From NCBI RefSeq assembly GCF_951805225.1, contig NZ_OX638201.1, positions 4,154,001-4,218,000 on the forward strand: a stretch of 64,000 bases of DNA, in the 5' to 3' direction. The position numbers and the translations under genes are program-made. This DNA comes from an uncultured Flavobacterium sp. (GTDB lineage Bacteria; Bacteroidota; Bacteroidia; Flavobacteriales; Flavobacteriaceae). Below are positions 7,623 to 17,007 of this stretch, piece by piece. Positions within the stretch are counted from its first letter, which is position 1; every line of letters starts with the position of its first letter. The notes under the pieces are model-generated. The model ran no database searches, was not told where the DNA came from, and saw only the letters and a program-made list of their open reading frames with translations.

Positions 7623-9998
7623 TTATTGATTGATATACGTATTAAAATAACCACATTCTGCTATTACATCCTGATAATACTTCGTATCCGAATAGTCTTT
7701 TTTCAATGCTTTGAAACCATTCCAAGCAGCAAAATTGACTTTATCATCTTCAACACTCCACCAATTCGTTACATTACTATACTTATTATTATAAAATTCG
7801 TTTCGTTCGCATTTTGACAATAAGTAAACACATTTTGCTTTTTGTTCTTTTGTAGTTGCCGCTTCAAATGCTTTTTGATAATACATTTTTGGAAGATCAC
7901 AATTCGTAATCATCTTTTTCATCGAATCTCTAAAAGAATACGGACTAGAACCATAACCTACAATACTTATTTCGTAAAAAGTTCTGCCGTTTCCAAAATG
8001 AGTAATATTATAGAATGCATTTCCTAGCAATAAACTATTCGTAAAAACATCTTCTTTTTGAGCCAATTTATCCTGCATCGCTTTTATTGTAGTTAAAAAC
8101 TCAAGCTGAGAATATTTCTTTTTTTGATAAGCTGCATGTTCACAATCGTGACAATCCTTAATGTTTCCGTTGAACGGATTTCCTAAAAATTGATAATTCT
8201 GAACAGAATCTGTTTGCTGAATAAAAGCAATCGCTTCAGGAATCTTATTTTTAAAAGTTGCCTGAACTGCCTGAAAATTATTAATGTCTTTCAAGTTCAA
8301 ACTATAAATTCCGGATGCAATTTTCTCGATTTCGGTTTTATTTGGCTTAGCCAAAAAAGTTTTCATGTCCAACAAATTTTTTTCATTATCATAAAATGAA
8401 TTTCCTCCGCCCCAATAATAAGAATTAGAATGAGAATCTCCACCAAACAATTCCACCATTACAGGATTTGCTTTGGCTTTGTAAAGTGCTGCCAAATAAT
8501 TCTTGCTCCATGAAACTGCATTTTGATAACGAAACTCCTCTCCTTTGTACGTTTTTGGAATTTCGTAATAAAGCCAATTCAAATCTGCCAGAATTGTTTT
8601 CTCATTTTTATCTGTAAGCTTATCAATTTTACTCATATTGTTTACAAAACGAAGCAACCTCAACTGATATGCTGCCAACTCTGTTTTAGGTAAAGTTTTT
8701 TCGGCTTTGTCAAAATTAGTATCTGCATTGGCAAAATCTCCTTTTAATGTTTGAAGATATCCCAATGAAATATCCCATAAATAAGGTTTCTCTGTATTTC
8801 CTGCAGCTGCAATTTTCGCAACTAAATCAAATGCTTTTTTATCGAATTTAGCTTGATTTTCGGCTCTGTTCTCTGCAACCGTTTGACTGACAGAAGGCGA
8901 ATTATAATCATCTGGCTTTGTTTTCACCGCAAATGAATTATTAATATTCTGTTCTTGTTTGTTTATTAATCTTGTCAGCAAATAATTCAAATGCTCGCTT
9001 TTAGGATCTAATTCGTAGATTTTTTCAATTGCTTGTCTTTCATCTTTATAATATCCATGAACTGCCCAAAGTGCCGCTTTTTCCTTATTGTTTTTGGCCA
9101 TAGCCAAAGACTTAGTCCAATCAGCTTCGTTTTTTGGATGAAAACTATAAGCCGTAACAACTCTCATTTCCGGACATTTATCAAAAACCAAAGCATACAA
9201 ATAATTAGAAGTTGCATACTTTTTTTGCTGATAATTAATTCCTGCTACATAAGCTAATGCACGATAATACAACGTATTCTTTGCAACTGAATTCTCGGTT
9301 TTATTAAAAAACAAAATCGCTTTTTGTTTGTTATTACTATAAAAATAAGCCTTCATGGTCAAGAACCAATATCTGTTTTTAAGGAATGAATCTGATGTTG
9401 TATTGTATACATTTTCGATCGACTGAATCATCTTCAAATCCTTAAAAGTTTTTGCAACAACCGGATCATAACTCCAATATTGGTCTCCAATTGAAACGGT
9501 TTCTATCTTTTGAGCCAGATACAAAAACTCTACAAAACTTTTTACTTTAGGATCTTTCAAACTTATTTTCTTTCCCCATTTTAGAGAAGTTTGATTCTCT
9601 TTTTTAGTTTTATAGAAAACATGAAGTTGCGTAATTTCGGTTTTGTTTGCCGAAACTTTGTCTTTGTTAGCATAATAATCCTTGATTTCATCTCCAATCA
9701 AGAAATGACTTACCGTTGCCGCATCTACTTTGCCTTTCAAGTAATTTTCCCAATCAGATTTTATGTCTTCATTAAATCTTGAATTGTGTTCTCTATCAAA
9801 TCCAATTCCATAAAAAATAGCGCCTGACAAGAAAAGTGGCGAATAAGATTTATCTGCGAATGTTTCTGGTGTAAAATTTGAATTATAACCAAAATAATCC
9901 CAATCGTCACCATCGGCGCAAGCATAAATTATTCCGCAAACCGATAATAAAGCAACGCTAGAAACAAGAAATAACTTGCTCAAAAATATTCTTTTCAT
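7623..9998 (-). CDS. large exported protein of unknown function (791 aa)
   Basis: I do not recognise the family. The ATG at 9998 gives a clean signal peptide ending near ...LLSVCGIIYACADGDDWDY, with a Cys-Ala after the hydrophobic core, so it may be a lipoprotein or simply secreted. The rest is rich in Lys, Asn, Tyr and aromatic residues, with many helical segments of about 35 residues (for example YYRALAYVAGINYQQKKYAT), suggesting TPR-like repeats. Near residues 615-625 there is a CHDCEHAAY stretch (Cys-x2-Cys). It overlaps the upstream gene by 41 bases on the same strand, so the two are translationally linked. Confidence 0.85.
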   Translation of the reverse strand: MKRIFLSKLFLVSSVALLSVCGIIYACADGDDWDYFGYNSNFTPETFADKSYSPLFLSGAIFYGIGFDREHNSRFNEDIKSDWENYLKGKVDAATVSHFLIGDEIKDYYANKDKVSANKTEITQLHVFYKTKKENQTSLKWGKKISLKDPKVKSFVEFLYLAQKIETVSIGDQYWSYDPVVAKTFKDLKMIQSIENVYNTTSDSFLKNRYWFLTMKAYFYSNNKQKAILFFNKTENSVAKNTLYYRALAYVAGINYQQKKYATSNYLYALVFDKCPEMRVVTAYSFHPKNEADWTKSLAMAKNNKEKAALWAVHGYYKDERQAIEKIYELDPKSEHLNYLLTRLINKQEQNINNSFAVKTKPDDYNSPSVSQTVAENRAENQAKFDKKAFDLVAKIAAAGNTEKPYLWDISLGYLQTLKGDFANADTNFDKAEKTLPKTELAAYQLRLLRFVNNMSKIDKLTDKNEKTILADLNWLYYEIPKTYKGEEFRYQNAVSWSKNYLAALYKAKANPVMVELFGGDSHSNSYYWGGGNSFYDNEKNLLDMKTFLAKPNKTEIEKIASGIYSLNLKDINNFQAVQATFKNKIPEAIAFIQQTDSVQNYQFLGNPFNGNIKDCHDCEHAAYQKKKYSQLEFLTTIKAMQDKLAQKEDVFTNSLLLGNAFYNITHFGNGRTFYEISIVGYGSSPYSFRDSMKKMITNCDLPKMYYQKAFEAATTKEQKAKCVYLLSKCERNEFYNNKYSNVTNWWSVEDDKVNFAAWNGFKALKKDYSDTKYYQDVIAECGYFNTYINQ

Positions 9999-10962
9999 AG
10001 TTTTTTAAATTGAATTCGTCTAAATCGTAAAATATAATTTCTTTTGGTTTTTGATCCAAATTTTCGTCTAATTCATCTGCCATTTCCAACAGATCTTCTG
10101 GCGAAATCTCTTCTATTTTCAGTAAATCATTCTCTTCATAAAATATACCATTTTTATAATTCGATTGTTTTACTTTAAAGAAAATAGCATTTATCTGCTC
10201 AAAATTTTGATCTTTTTTAAGTTCGCTCTCGTTTATTTTAGAACGCAAACCAATTACTTTTTGATTCCTGATATGAACTCCCCAGGAATATATTGGCAAA
10301 GCCAAATCAAGATGCAACGGATATTTCTTTAAACTTTTGAGATAGCGATCTGCAACTTTTTTATTGTAGATCGAGTTCAAAGAATCCGGCGCAATTGTTC
10401 CCATATTATAATACATTAAAACTCCGGAATCAACATTAGGGATTTTTGTCTTCTTGAAATATTTCACTTGGTGCAATCGAATTGTTGCCGAAAGTTTCTT
10501 CTGCGAAAGTTTCTTAAATCGTTCAATAAACTTGAGATAATTTTCTTTGCTATTTAAACTCCAATCGCAATCAATTTGAATTTCGTTACATTGAATTTTA
10601 TTTGTAGCATTAATCTTTTCAACCAATGAAAAAGTTTTTTGCGCTAAATCATCAATATCTAAATCGGGCGACAACATGACTTTATTTTGTATAAAAACGA
10701 CCGGAACAATATTAAAATTATTCACGTTTTGCTGAAAACGAATTGGACTTAACGGAATTGGCTGTTGATTTTCTGGATTTAAACTAATATCAAAATACCT
10801 TATATAGAGTTTATTGACATTATTATCCTTTAGAATTGCGGTTTCTTTTTCGGATAATTTAAAGATGGTTTTCCAATAATAAAAGGCAATTATTGGTTTC
10901 TCGTTTTTACAGCAAGCTATCAGTAAAAAAACTAATAAGAACCAGAAAAACCTTTTTATCAA
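9958..10962 (-). CDS. lipoprotein with a DUF3142-like barrel
   Basis: 334 residues. The start is TTG at 10962, because no ATG precedes the signal sequence (FFWFLLVFLLIACCKNEK) in this open frame; the lipobox LLIAC predicts a lipoprotein. The body reads like a beta/alpha barrel, with strands such as NKLYIRYFDI, FNIVPVVFI, IQCNEIQIDCDW, GVLMYYNMG and LHLDLALPIYSWG. The acidic block EIQIDCDWS is reminiscent of DUF3142 proteins. The C-terminus is Asp/Glu-rich. It lies directly upstream of, and overlaps, the 791-residue gene, so the products may form a surface pair. Confidence 0.8.
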   Translation of the reverse strand: MIKRFFWFLLVFLLIACCKNEKPIIAFYYWKTIFKLSEKETAILKDNNVNKLYIRYFDISLNPENQQPIPLSPIRFQQNVNNFNIVPVVFIQNKVMLSPDLDIDDLAQKTFSLVEKINATNKIQCNEIQIDCDWSLNSKENYLKFIERFKKLSQKKLSATIRLHQVKYFKKTKIPNVDSGVLMYYNMGTIAPDSLNSIYNKKVADRYLKSLKKYPLHLDLALPIYSWGVHIRNQKVIGLRSKINESELKKDQNFEQINAIFFKVKQSNYKNGIFYEENDLLKIEEISPEDLLEMADELDENLDQKPKEIIFYDLDEFNLKNYEKNIFEQVISCF

Positions 10963-11132
10963 AACTAAGAGAAATTAAATTTAAGCTCAAAAGTAAGAAA
11001 TTATATCATTCTGACGATTTCAAATTCAAAAAAACAGCACAACCACACTGCTAAATATCCTAATAAATGGATAAAAAGTTTCAATTAAAGCAAATATAAT
11101 CGTTATTTTGTGCAATCAAATTCAAATTAATT

Positions 11133-12821
11133 ATGTTGAAAAACAACTTTAAATATATTCCTTTTTTACTGCTATTTTTAATGATGAGTTGCGCCAAAAG
11201 AGGCAGCATCACTGGTGGATTAAAAGATACTTTGCCGCCTGTTTTAACAAGAAGCACACCAAAAAATTACACTACAGACTTTAAAGGAGATCAATTTGTA
11301 TTGGAGTTTGATGAATTTATAAAACTAAAAAACTTAAACAAACAGCTGATCATTTCGCCTCCAATGAAACACGAGCCGTTGATTACGCCAACATCTGTAA
11401 GTAAAATTATCACGGTAAAAATCAAAGATACTTTACAGCCAAATACGACTTATAGTTTTAATTTTGGTCAAAGTATTGCGGACAATAACGAAGGAAATGC
11501 ATTAAATCAATTTAAGTATGTTTTCTCGACGGGTCCATATATTGATTCTCTTTCGCTTACCGGAAAAATCAAAGATTCATACAATAAAAATGTCGACAAC
11601 TTTGTATCTGTAATGCTTTATGAAGCAAATGATAAATACAAGGATTCTGTTATTTATAAGGATCTTCCAAGATATATTACCAATACTTTGGATAGTATGC
11701 GTGTTTTTAAATTAGAAAATTTAAAGGCTGGAAAATATATGTTGGTTGCAATGAAAGACAAAGGTGGAAACAATAAATTTAATCCAAAAGATGATAAAAT
11801 AGGATTCATTAAACATTTTATTACAATACCAAATGATACTGTTTATGAATTGGAATTATTTAAGGAAACACTTCCGTTAAAAATGTTTAAACCTATTCAG
11901 GCTTCCGGAAACAGACTTCTTCTTCCATATGATGGGAAACAAAATATAAAACTTCTGAAACCTAAGATTGTTTTAAGAAACAATACCGAAGTTATGGAAT
12001 CTATTGTAACGCAATTTCCTAAAAAGGACTCTTTGCAGATTTGGTATAAACCTATTAAAGTTGATTCTCTAAACCTACAAGTTACATCTGGCAATTACGA
12101 CAAGAAATTTTCTTTTAAGATTAAAGATCTAAAAAAAGACACTTTGAATATTACCGCAGTACAAAACGGAACAATAAATTTTAGAGATAGATTTACTTTA
12201 GAAAGTGCTACTCCGCTAGTGAAATTTGATAAGTCAAAAATCAAATTGATCAATAAGGATTCTGTCGCTGTTGATTTTACGACTGAATATGATGAATTCG
12301 AACAAAAACTATATGTAGATTTCAAGAAATTACCGGTTGAAAAATATCATTTTCAATTTTTACCGGGAGCTTTAACGGACTTCTATGACAAAACAAATGA
12401 TACTTTGTCGTATAAATTAACGACAAAAGAACTTGAAGATTACGGGAATATAGTTTTAAATTTAAAGAACGTAAAACGATTTCCTATAATTGTTGAATTG
12501 ACCAATAAAAAAGGAGATATGGTTCTTGCGAGTCAATATTCTGAAAAAGAAACGAGGTTTGTATTTGATCTCGTTGAACCGAATTCGTTTACTGTAAGAG
12601 TTATTTACGACGATAATAAAAATAAAATCTACGACGCCGGAAACTTTTTAAAGAAAGAATACGCCGAAGAAGTCAACTATTATCAGGAAGAATTTGATGT
12701 TAGATCAAACTGGGATCGAGAAGAAACCGTTGATTTAAGCATTCAATATAATCCTGAAGTCGAGAAAAAACAGGACAAGAAAAAGAAAAAAGAGGAAGAG
12801 AAAAAACGAAAAGCTTTCTAA
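11133..12821 (+). CDS. lipoprotein with bacterial Ig-like domain
   Basis: 562 residues, starting with a lipoprotein signal (FLLLFLMMSCAKRG; lipidated Cys about residue 20). It continues GSITGGLKDTLPPVLTRSTP with FVLEFDEFIKLKN, the hallmark of the Bacteroidota lipoproteins that carry an SbsA-type Ig-like (Big_5) domain, residues about 30-115. Later parts contain carboxypeptidase-regulatory-like strands (KAGKYMLVAMKDKGGNNKF). The end is a highly charged Lys/Glu tail. Location is probably the outer membrane; function is unknown. It converges with the next gene, overlapping by 4 bases. Confidence 0.88.
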   Translation: MLKNNFKYIPFLLLFLMMSCAKRGSITGGLKDTLPPVLTRSTPKNYTTDFKGDQFVLEFDEFIKLKNLNKQLIISPPMKHEPLITPTSVSKIITVKIKDTLQPNTTYSFNFGQSIADNNEGNALNQFKYVFSTGPYIDSLSLTGKIKDSYNKNVDNFVSVMLYEANDKYKDSVIYKDLPRYITNTLDSMRVFKLENLKAGKYMLVAMKDKGGNNKFNPKDDKIGFIKHFITIPNDTVYELELFKETLPLKMFKPIQASGNRLLLPYDGKQNIKLLKPKIVLRNNTEVMESIVTQFPKKDSLQIWYKPIKVDSLNLQVTSGNYDKKFSFKIKDLKKDTLNITAVQNGTINFRDRFTLESATPLVKFDKSKIKLINKDSVAVDFTTEYDEFEQKLYVDFKKLPVEKYHFQFLPGALTDFYDKTNDTLSYKLTTKELEDYGNIVLNLKNVKRFPIIVELTNKKGDMVLASQYSEKETRFVFDLVEPNSFTVRVIYDDNKNKIYDAGNFLKKEYAEEVNYYQEEFDVRSNWDREETVDLSIQYNPEVEKKQDKKKKKEEEKKRKAF

Positions 12822-13585
12822 ATCTTAATTTCAAAAAAATCTTTATCACTCAAAAAATCGAGTTTTTTTCGAGTTTCCAACATTACATTTTTATCTAATT
12901 CGACCACAAAAACACCCGCTGTTTCTTGTGGTTGAAGAATGTAATTTCCTAAAAAATCTACAACTTGCGAATGTCCAATATGTTCGTAATTGTTAGCGTC
13001 CAACCCTATTCTATTTACTCCAACTACATAACTTAAGTTTTCGATTGCGCGGGCTTTCAATAATGAATCCCAAGCATTTGTTCTGACTTTTGGCCAATTG
13101 GCAACATATAAAAGCAGGTCGTAATTTTCGACATTTCTGGCAAAAACAGGAAATCTTAAGTCGTAACAAATCTGCAGACAAATTTTCCAGCCTAAATAAT
13201 CTACAATTACTTTTTGAGTTCCTGAGGTATAAAATTGATTTTCTCCCGCAAGTGAAAACAAATGACGTTTGTCATAATACTGCATTTCGCCTGACGGAAA
13301 AACAAACAACATTCGATTGTAATAATTTCCGTTTTCTATAATTATCAAACTTCCCGTTAAGGCACAATTTTTCTGCTTTGCGATTGATTGCATCCACAAA
13401 ACTGTTTCTCCTTGCATAGTTTCTGCAACTTGGGAAGCATTCATCGTAAATCCTGTCGAAAACATTTCAGGAAGTACAATCAAATTTGTGCTTGAATCGA
13501 TTTGATTTATAATCGATTCGAAGTTTTTTTTGTTCTGAGAAGCGTCTTCCCAATATAGATCTGATTGAATAAGTGCAATTTTCAT
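12818..13585 (-). CDS. nitrilase-family amidohydrolase (omega-amidase type)
   Basis: 255 residues of the carbon-nitrogen hydrolase fold. The Glu-Lys-Cys triad is visible: Glu in LIVLPEMFSTGF (about residue 41), Lys in YYDKRHLFS (about 108) and Cys in ICLQICYDLRFPVFAR (about 143). The short length and the CYDLRFP block match the YafV/NIT2-like omega-amidases that repair or salvage alpha-ketoglutaramate. The substrate is inferred from the family. It is a single-gene unit, with the regulatory region of susC on its upstream side. Confidence 0.93.
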   Translation of the reverse strand: MKIALIQSDLYWEDASQNKKNFESIINQIDSSTNLIVLPEMFSTGFTMNASQVAETMQGETVLWMQSIAKQKNCALTGSLIIIENGNYYNRMLFVFPSGEMQYYDKRHLFSLAGENQFYTSGTQKVIVDYLGWKICLQICYDLRFPVFARNVENYDLLLYVANWPKVRTNAWDSLLKARAIENLSYVVGVNRIGLDANNYEHIGHSQVVDFLGNYILQPQETAGVFVVELDKNVMLETRKKLDFLSDKDFFEIKI

Positions 13586-13714
13586 ATTTCAAAAATACGA
13601 ATTTTAAGATTAAAATAGATTTTTCCAAAAAAACGAGTTTCTGCAAAAATTTCTCAAAAAACGGCTAGAAAGCGCATTTTTTTTGGATTAGAAAAATGCT
13701 TCAGGAAAAAATAT

Positions 13715-13776
13715 TGCAAAAAATATGCATTTTGTGCAAAAAAAATGCAGACGTTTGAAATAAATATTTATATTTG
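13715..13776 (+). promoter_or_regulatory. susC promoter with two 15-bp TGCA-N7-TGCA elements
   Basis: The -7 element TATATTTG lies at 13769-13776, 43 bases before the susC start. Upstream sit two copies of a 15-bp element: TGCAAAAAATATGCA at 13715-13729 and TGCAAAAAAAATGCA at 13735-13749. Their starts are 20 bases apart, about two helical turns, so both face the same side. No TTG occurs at -33; the second element lies close to that position, which would fit an activator-dependent promoter. The second element is identical to the one upstream of the GH20 gene. Confidence 0.6.
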
Positions 13777-13818
13777 ATCGCCAATAAAAACCAAAAAAAA
13801 CATGAAAACCAAAGTATT

Positions 13819-16800
13819 ATGAAAACAAAGCTAATTTCATTAGTGTTTATTGGGGGAATTATTTTCTCAGCAAACGCAAAAGAGGTTGCAATTAACAAGC
13901 ACCTTTTTGAACAAAAAAGCAGTCAGATTGAAATTACTGGCCAGATTATCGGTCAGGACGACGGAATGCCAATTGCCGGAGCAACTATTTATGCAAAAAG
14001 CAATAATAAACTAGCCACAATTTCTGATGAATCCGGAAAATTCAAACTAACTGTTCCGGAAAACGAAACTCACATCATCATCACTTACATGGGTTACGGA
14101 ACTTTAGAATATAAATTAGACAACATACAAAACTTAGTTATTAGCCTTAAACCAGCCGAAAATGTTTTAGATCAGGTTTTGGTAACGGCTTTAGGAGTTA
14201 AAAAAAGCAGTAAAGCAATTTCATACGCTGTAACAGAACTTAAAGGAACTGAATTCACAAAGGCAAAAGAAACGAATATTGCTAATGCTTTGGTTGGAAA
14301 AATTGCAGGTGTAAACGTGAGCAGCACTGCAACAGGACCAAACGGATCAACGAGAGTTGTAATTCGTGGAAACGGTTCCCTTAACGGAAACAACCAACCG
14401 ATGTATGTTGTAAATGATTTACCAATTGACAATACTCAGCTTAACCTACCGGGTATTGGAAATGGTCCGGGATCTACAAGAATCAACGTCGATCGTGGTG
14501 ACGGAACTTCTGTTATAAATCCTGATGATATCAAAACAATTACGGTATTAAAAGGAGGAACAGCGGCGGCACTTTATGGTGCAAATGCTGCAAATGGTGT
14601 TATCTTAATTCAAACTAAAAGAGGTGCGGCTCAAAAAGGAATTGGAGTAGAATACAATACTTCATTTACTTTTGAAACGCCATCGATCATACCAGATTGG
14701 CAGTATGAATACGGTTCTGGAGCAAACGGAAAAAAACCAACTACTCAAGCCGAAGCAGTTGCTGCAGGACGTTGGTCTTGGGGAGCAAAAATGGACGGAA
14801 CAGATGTTATTCAGTTTGACGGTGTTGCAAGACCTTATGTTGCACAAAAAAATAACATCAAGAATTTTTACGAAACCGGAACGACATTTATAAACTCTAT
14901 CGCTTTGTCTGGAGGAACTGAAAAAGCTACAGGCCGTCTTTCGTTCTCGAATACAGACAATCAAGGTGTTGTACCAAATAATGATTTTAATCGCAAAACC
15001 CTTAACATCGCCAGTAATGTTAATATGACAGATTGGTTAAAATTTGATGTTGTAGCACAATATAATGTGGAGAAATCAAATAATAGAGTTACGGTTTCTG
15101 ATGCTGAAGCGAATCCAAACTGGGGAACTTATATGATTGCCAATACTGTTGATATTCGAAATCTTGCCCCAGGTTATGATGCAAACGGTGTTGAAGAAGC
15201 ATGGAATCCAGTTGCAGTGGCAACAAACCCTTATTTTGTCGTAAATAAAATCAAAAACAGCGATACTAAAAACCGCTTTCTTGGAATGGTAAATGTAAAA
15301 TTGAACTTTACGCCTGAGTTATTCCTTCAAGGTAGAATTGGACAAGATTTTACGAATTATGATTTCTTTGGATACATCCCAAAAACAACTTTAAACAATC
15401 CTGTAGGATATGCTCAAGGTTCAAGAGTTAAATTATCAAACCTGAACTCTGAGGCAATTCTTAATTATACTAAGAAAAATATCTACGAAAATTTCTCATT
15501 AAACGCTTTAGTTGGTGTAAACTCCCGTACTACCTTAAGAGACGAAACAAGAGTTGAAGGTTCAAACTTTGTATTAGACGATTTTTATGCCTTAAGTAAT
15601 TTATCTACATTGACTTACACTTATCCATACGGAAAAACAAAAACAAACTCTGTTTATGGAGCCGTAGATTTAGATTATAAAAACGTAGTATTTTTAAACC
15701 TAACAGGACGTCAGGATTGGTTTTCGACACTTTCAAAAGATAACAATACAGTATTTTATCCATCTGTTGGAACAAGTATTATTGTTTCGGATATCTTAAA
15801 AATGCCAGAATTTGTTTCATTTGCTAAGCTAAGAACTTCTTGGGCTCAGGTTGGTGGAGCAACTCCAGATCCTTACGCATTAAATCAATCTTACACGATG
15901 GTTCAAGGCGGACATAATGGTCAACAATTACAAACGCCAACAGGTACGAGAGTACCAAATGCTACTTTAAGTCCGCTAACTTCTACAACATTTGAAATTG
16001 GAACCGACTTAGGATTTTTCAACAATCGTTTAAATCTTGATTTTGCATATTACAATCGTGCAACAACAAATGATATTGTCGAAACTACAATTTCAAACGC
16101 TTCTGGAGCCAGTACAGCTTTATTGAATCTTGGAAAAATGAGAAATAAAGGGGTTGAATTATTATTAAGCGGAAAAATTATTAATTCTGAAAATTTCTCC
16201 TGGGATGCAAGTTTCAACGGATCTTATAATGAAAATACAGTTGAGGCACTTACAGATCAGTTGAACTCAATTACAATGGCAACTTCTGTAAACGGATATG
16301 TTACTATAACAAGTGATGTTGGTCGTCCGTACAGTATCATAAAAGGGTACAAACCACGTAAAGATGCAAACGGAAATACAGTTTATAATGTAAGTGGCGG
16401 TTCTGCAACTATAGCACAAGGTCCGCTTCAGGAATTAGGTCAGGGAGTTCATCCTTGGGCAGCTGGTATTACCAATGATTTTAAATACAAAAACATATCA
16501 TTCAGCTTCTTGATTGACGGTAAATTTGGCGGAAGCTTATATTCCGGAACTGATTTATACGGAACTCGTATGGGTTTAACAAAACTAACATTGGATGGTC
16601 GTGAAACTGGTTTACCAATTAAAGGTGTTGACACAAACGGAAATCCTGTTGATATGGTTATCGCTCCGGAAAACCTTAGAACGTATTATGATGGTTTAAG
16701 AAACATTTCATCAACATTTGTTTACGATGCAAGTTTTATAAAACTAAGACAAGTAATTATTGGATATTCATTGCCTCTTGAAAAGATCAAAAGTTTATCA

Positions 16801-16974
16801 AAACTTCAGGGAGCTTCGATCTCATTTGTGGCAAGAAACTTATTCATTCTTTACAAGAAAACACCAAACGTAGATCCGGAATCTGTATTTAGTGCAGGAA
16901 ATGCTCAAGGTGTAGAACAATTTGGAGTGCCAAAAACCAGAAGTTTCGGTTTAAGTTTAAATGTTAAATTTTAA
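13819..16974 (+). CDS. SusC/RagA-type TonB-linked outer membrane protein
   Basis: 1051 residues from the ATG at 13819, chosen because it gives the signal peptide MKTKLISLVFIGGIIFSANA. After it come a carboxypeptidase-D-like regulatory domain (GQIIGQDDGMPIAGATIYA..., residues about 37-115), a TonB/plug domain (VLVTALGVKKSSKAIS, then ALVGKIAGVNVSS and AALYGANAANGVILIQTKRG) and a 22-strand barrel ending in RSFGLSLNVKF. Such proteins import oligosaccharides or peptides through the outer membrane, with a SusD lid encoded just downstream. It heads the catabolic locus. An earlier ATG at 13802 opens only a six-codon frame. The imported ligand is not evident from sequence. Confidence 0.95.
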   Translation: MKTKLISLVFIGGIIFSANAKEVAINKHLFEQKSSQIEITGQIIGQDDGMPIAGATIYAKSNNKLATISDESGKFKLTVPENETHIIITYMGYGTLEYKLDNIQNLVISLKPAENVLDQVLVTALGVKKSSKAISYAVTELKGTEFTKAKETNIANALVGKIAGVNVSSTATGPNGSTRVVIRGNGSLNGNNQPMYVVNDLPIDNTQLNLPGIGNGPGSTRINVDRGDGTSVINPDDIKTITVLKGGTAAALYGANAANGVILIQTKRGAAQKGIGVEYNTSFTFETPSIIPDWQYEYGSGANGKKPTTQAEAVAAGRWSWGAKMDGTDVIQFDGVARPYVAQKNNIKNFYETGTTFINSIALSGGTEKATGRLSFSNTDNQGVVPNNDFNRKTLNIASNVNMTDWLKFDVVAQYNVEKSNNRVTVSDAEANPNWGTYMIANTVDIRNLAPGYDANGVEEAWNPVAVATNPYFVVNKIKNSDTKNRFLGMVNVKLNFTPELFLQGRIGQDFTNYDFFGYIPKTTLNNPVGYAQGSRVKLSNLNSEAILNYTKKNIYENFSLNALVGVNSRTTLRDETRVEGSNFVLDDFYALSNLSTLTYTYPYGKTKTNSVYGAVDLDYKNVVFLNLTGRQDWFSTLSKDNNTVFYPSVGTSIIVSDILKMPEFVSFAKLRTSWAQVGGATPDPYALNQSYTMVQGGHNGQQLQTPTGTRVPNATLSPLTSTTFEIGTDLGFFNNRLNLDFAYYNRATTNDIVETTISNASGASTALLNLGKMRNKGVELLLSGKIINSENFSWDASFNGSYNENTVEALTDQLNSITMATSVNGYVTITSDVGRPYSIIKGYKPRKDANGNTVYNVSGGSATIAQGPLQELGQGVHPWAAGITNDFKYKNISFSFLIDGKFGGSLYSGTDLYGTRMGLTKLTLDGRETGLPIKGVDTNGNPVDMVIAPENLRTYYDGLRNISSTFVYDASFIKLRQVIIGYSLPLEKIKSLSKLQGASISFVARNLFILYKKTPNVDPESVFSAGNAQGVEQFGVPKTRSFGLSLNVKF

Positions 16975-17007
16975 ACGCATTTATCTCTAATTTTTAAATT
17001 AAAAGAC

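Noticed and set aside
13701..13898. 65-codon minus-strand frame across the susC promoter
   Set aside because: It overlaps the susC start and the operator elements and has no recognised content.
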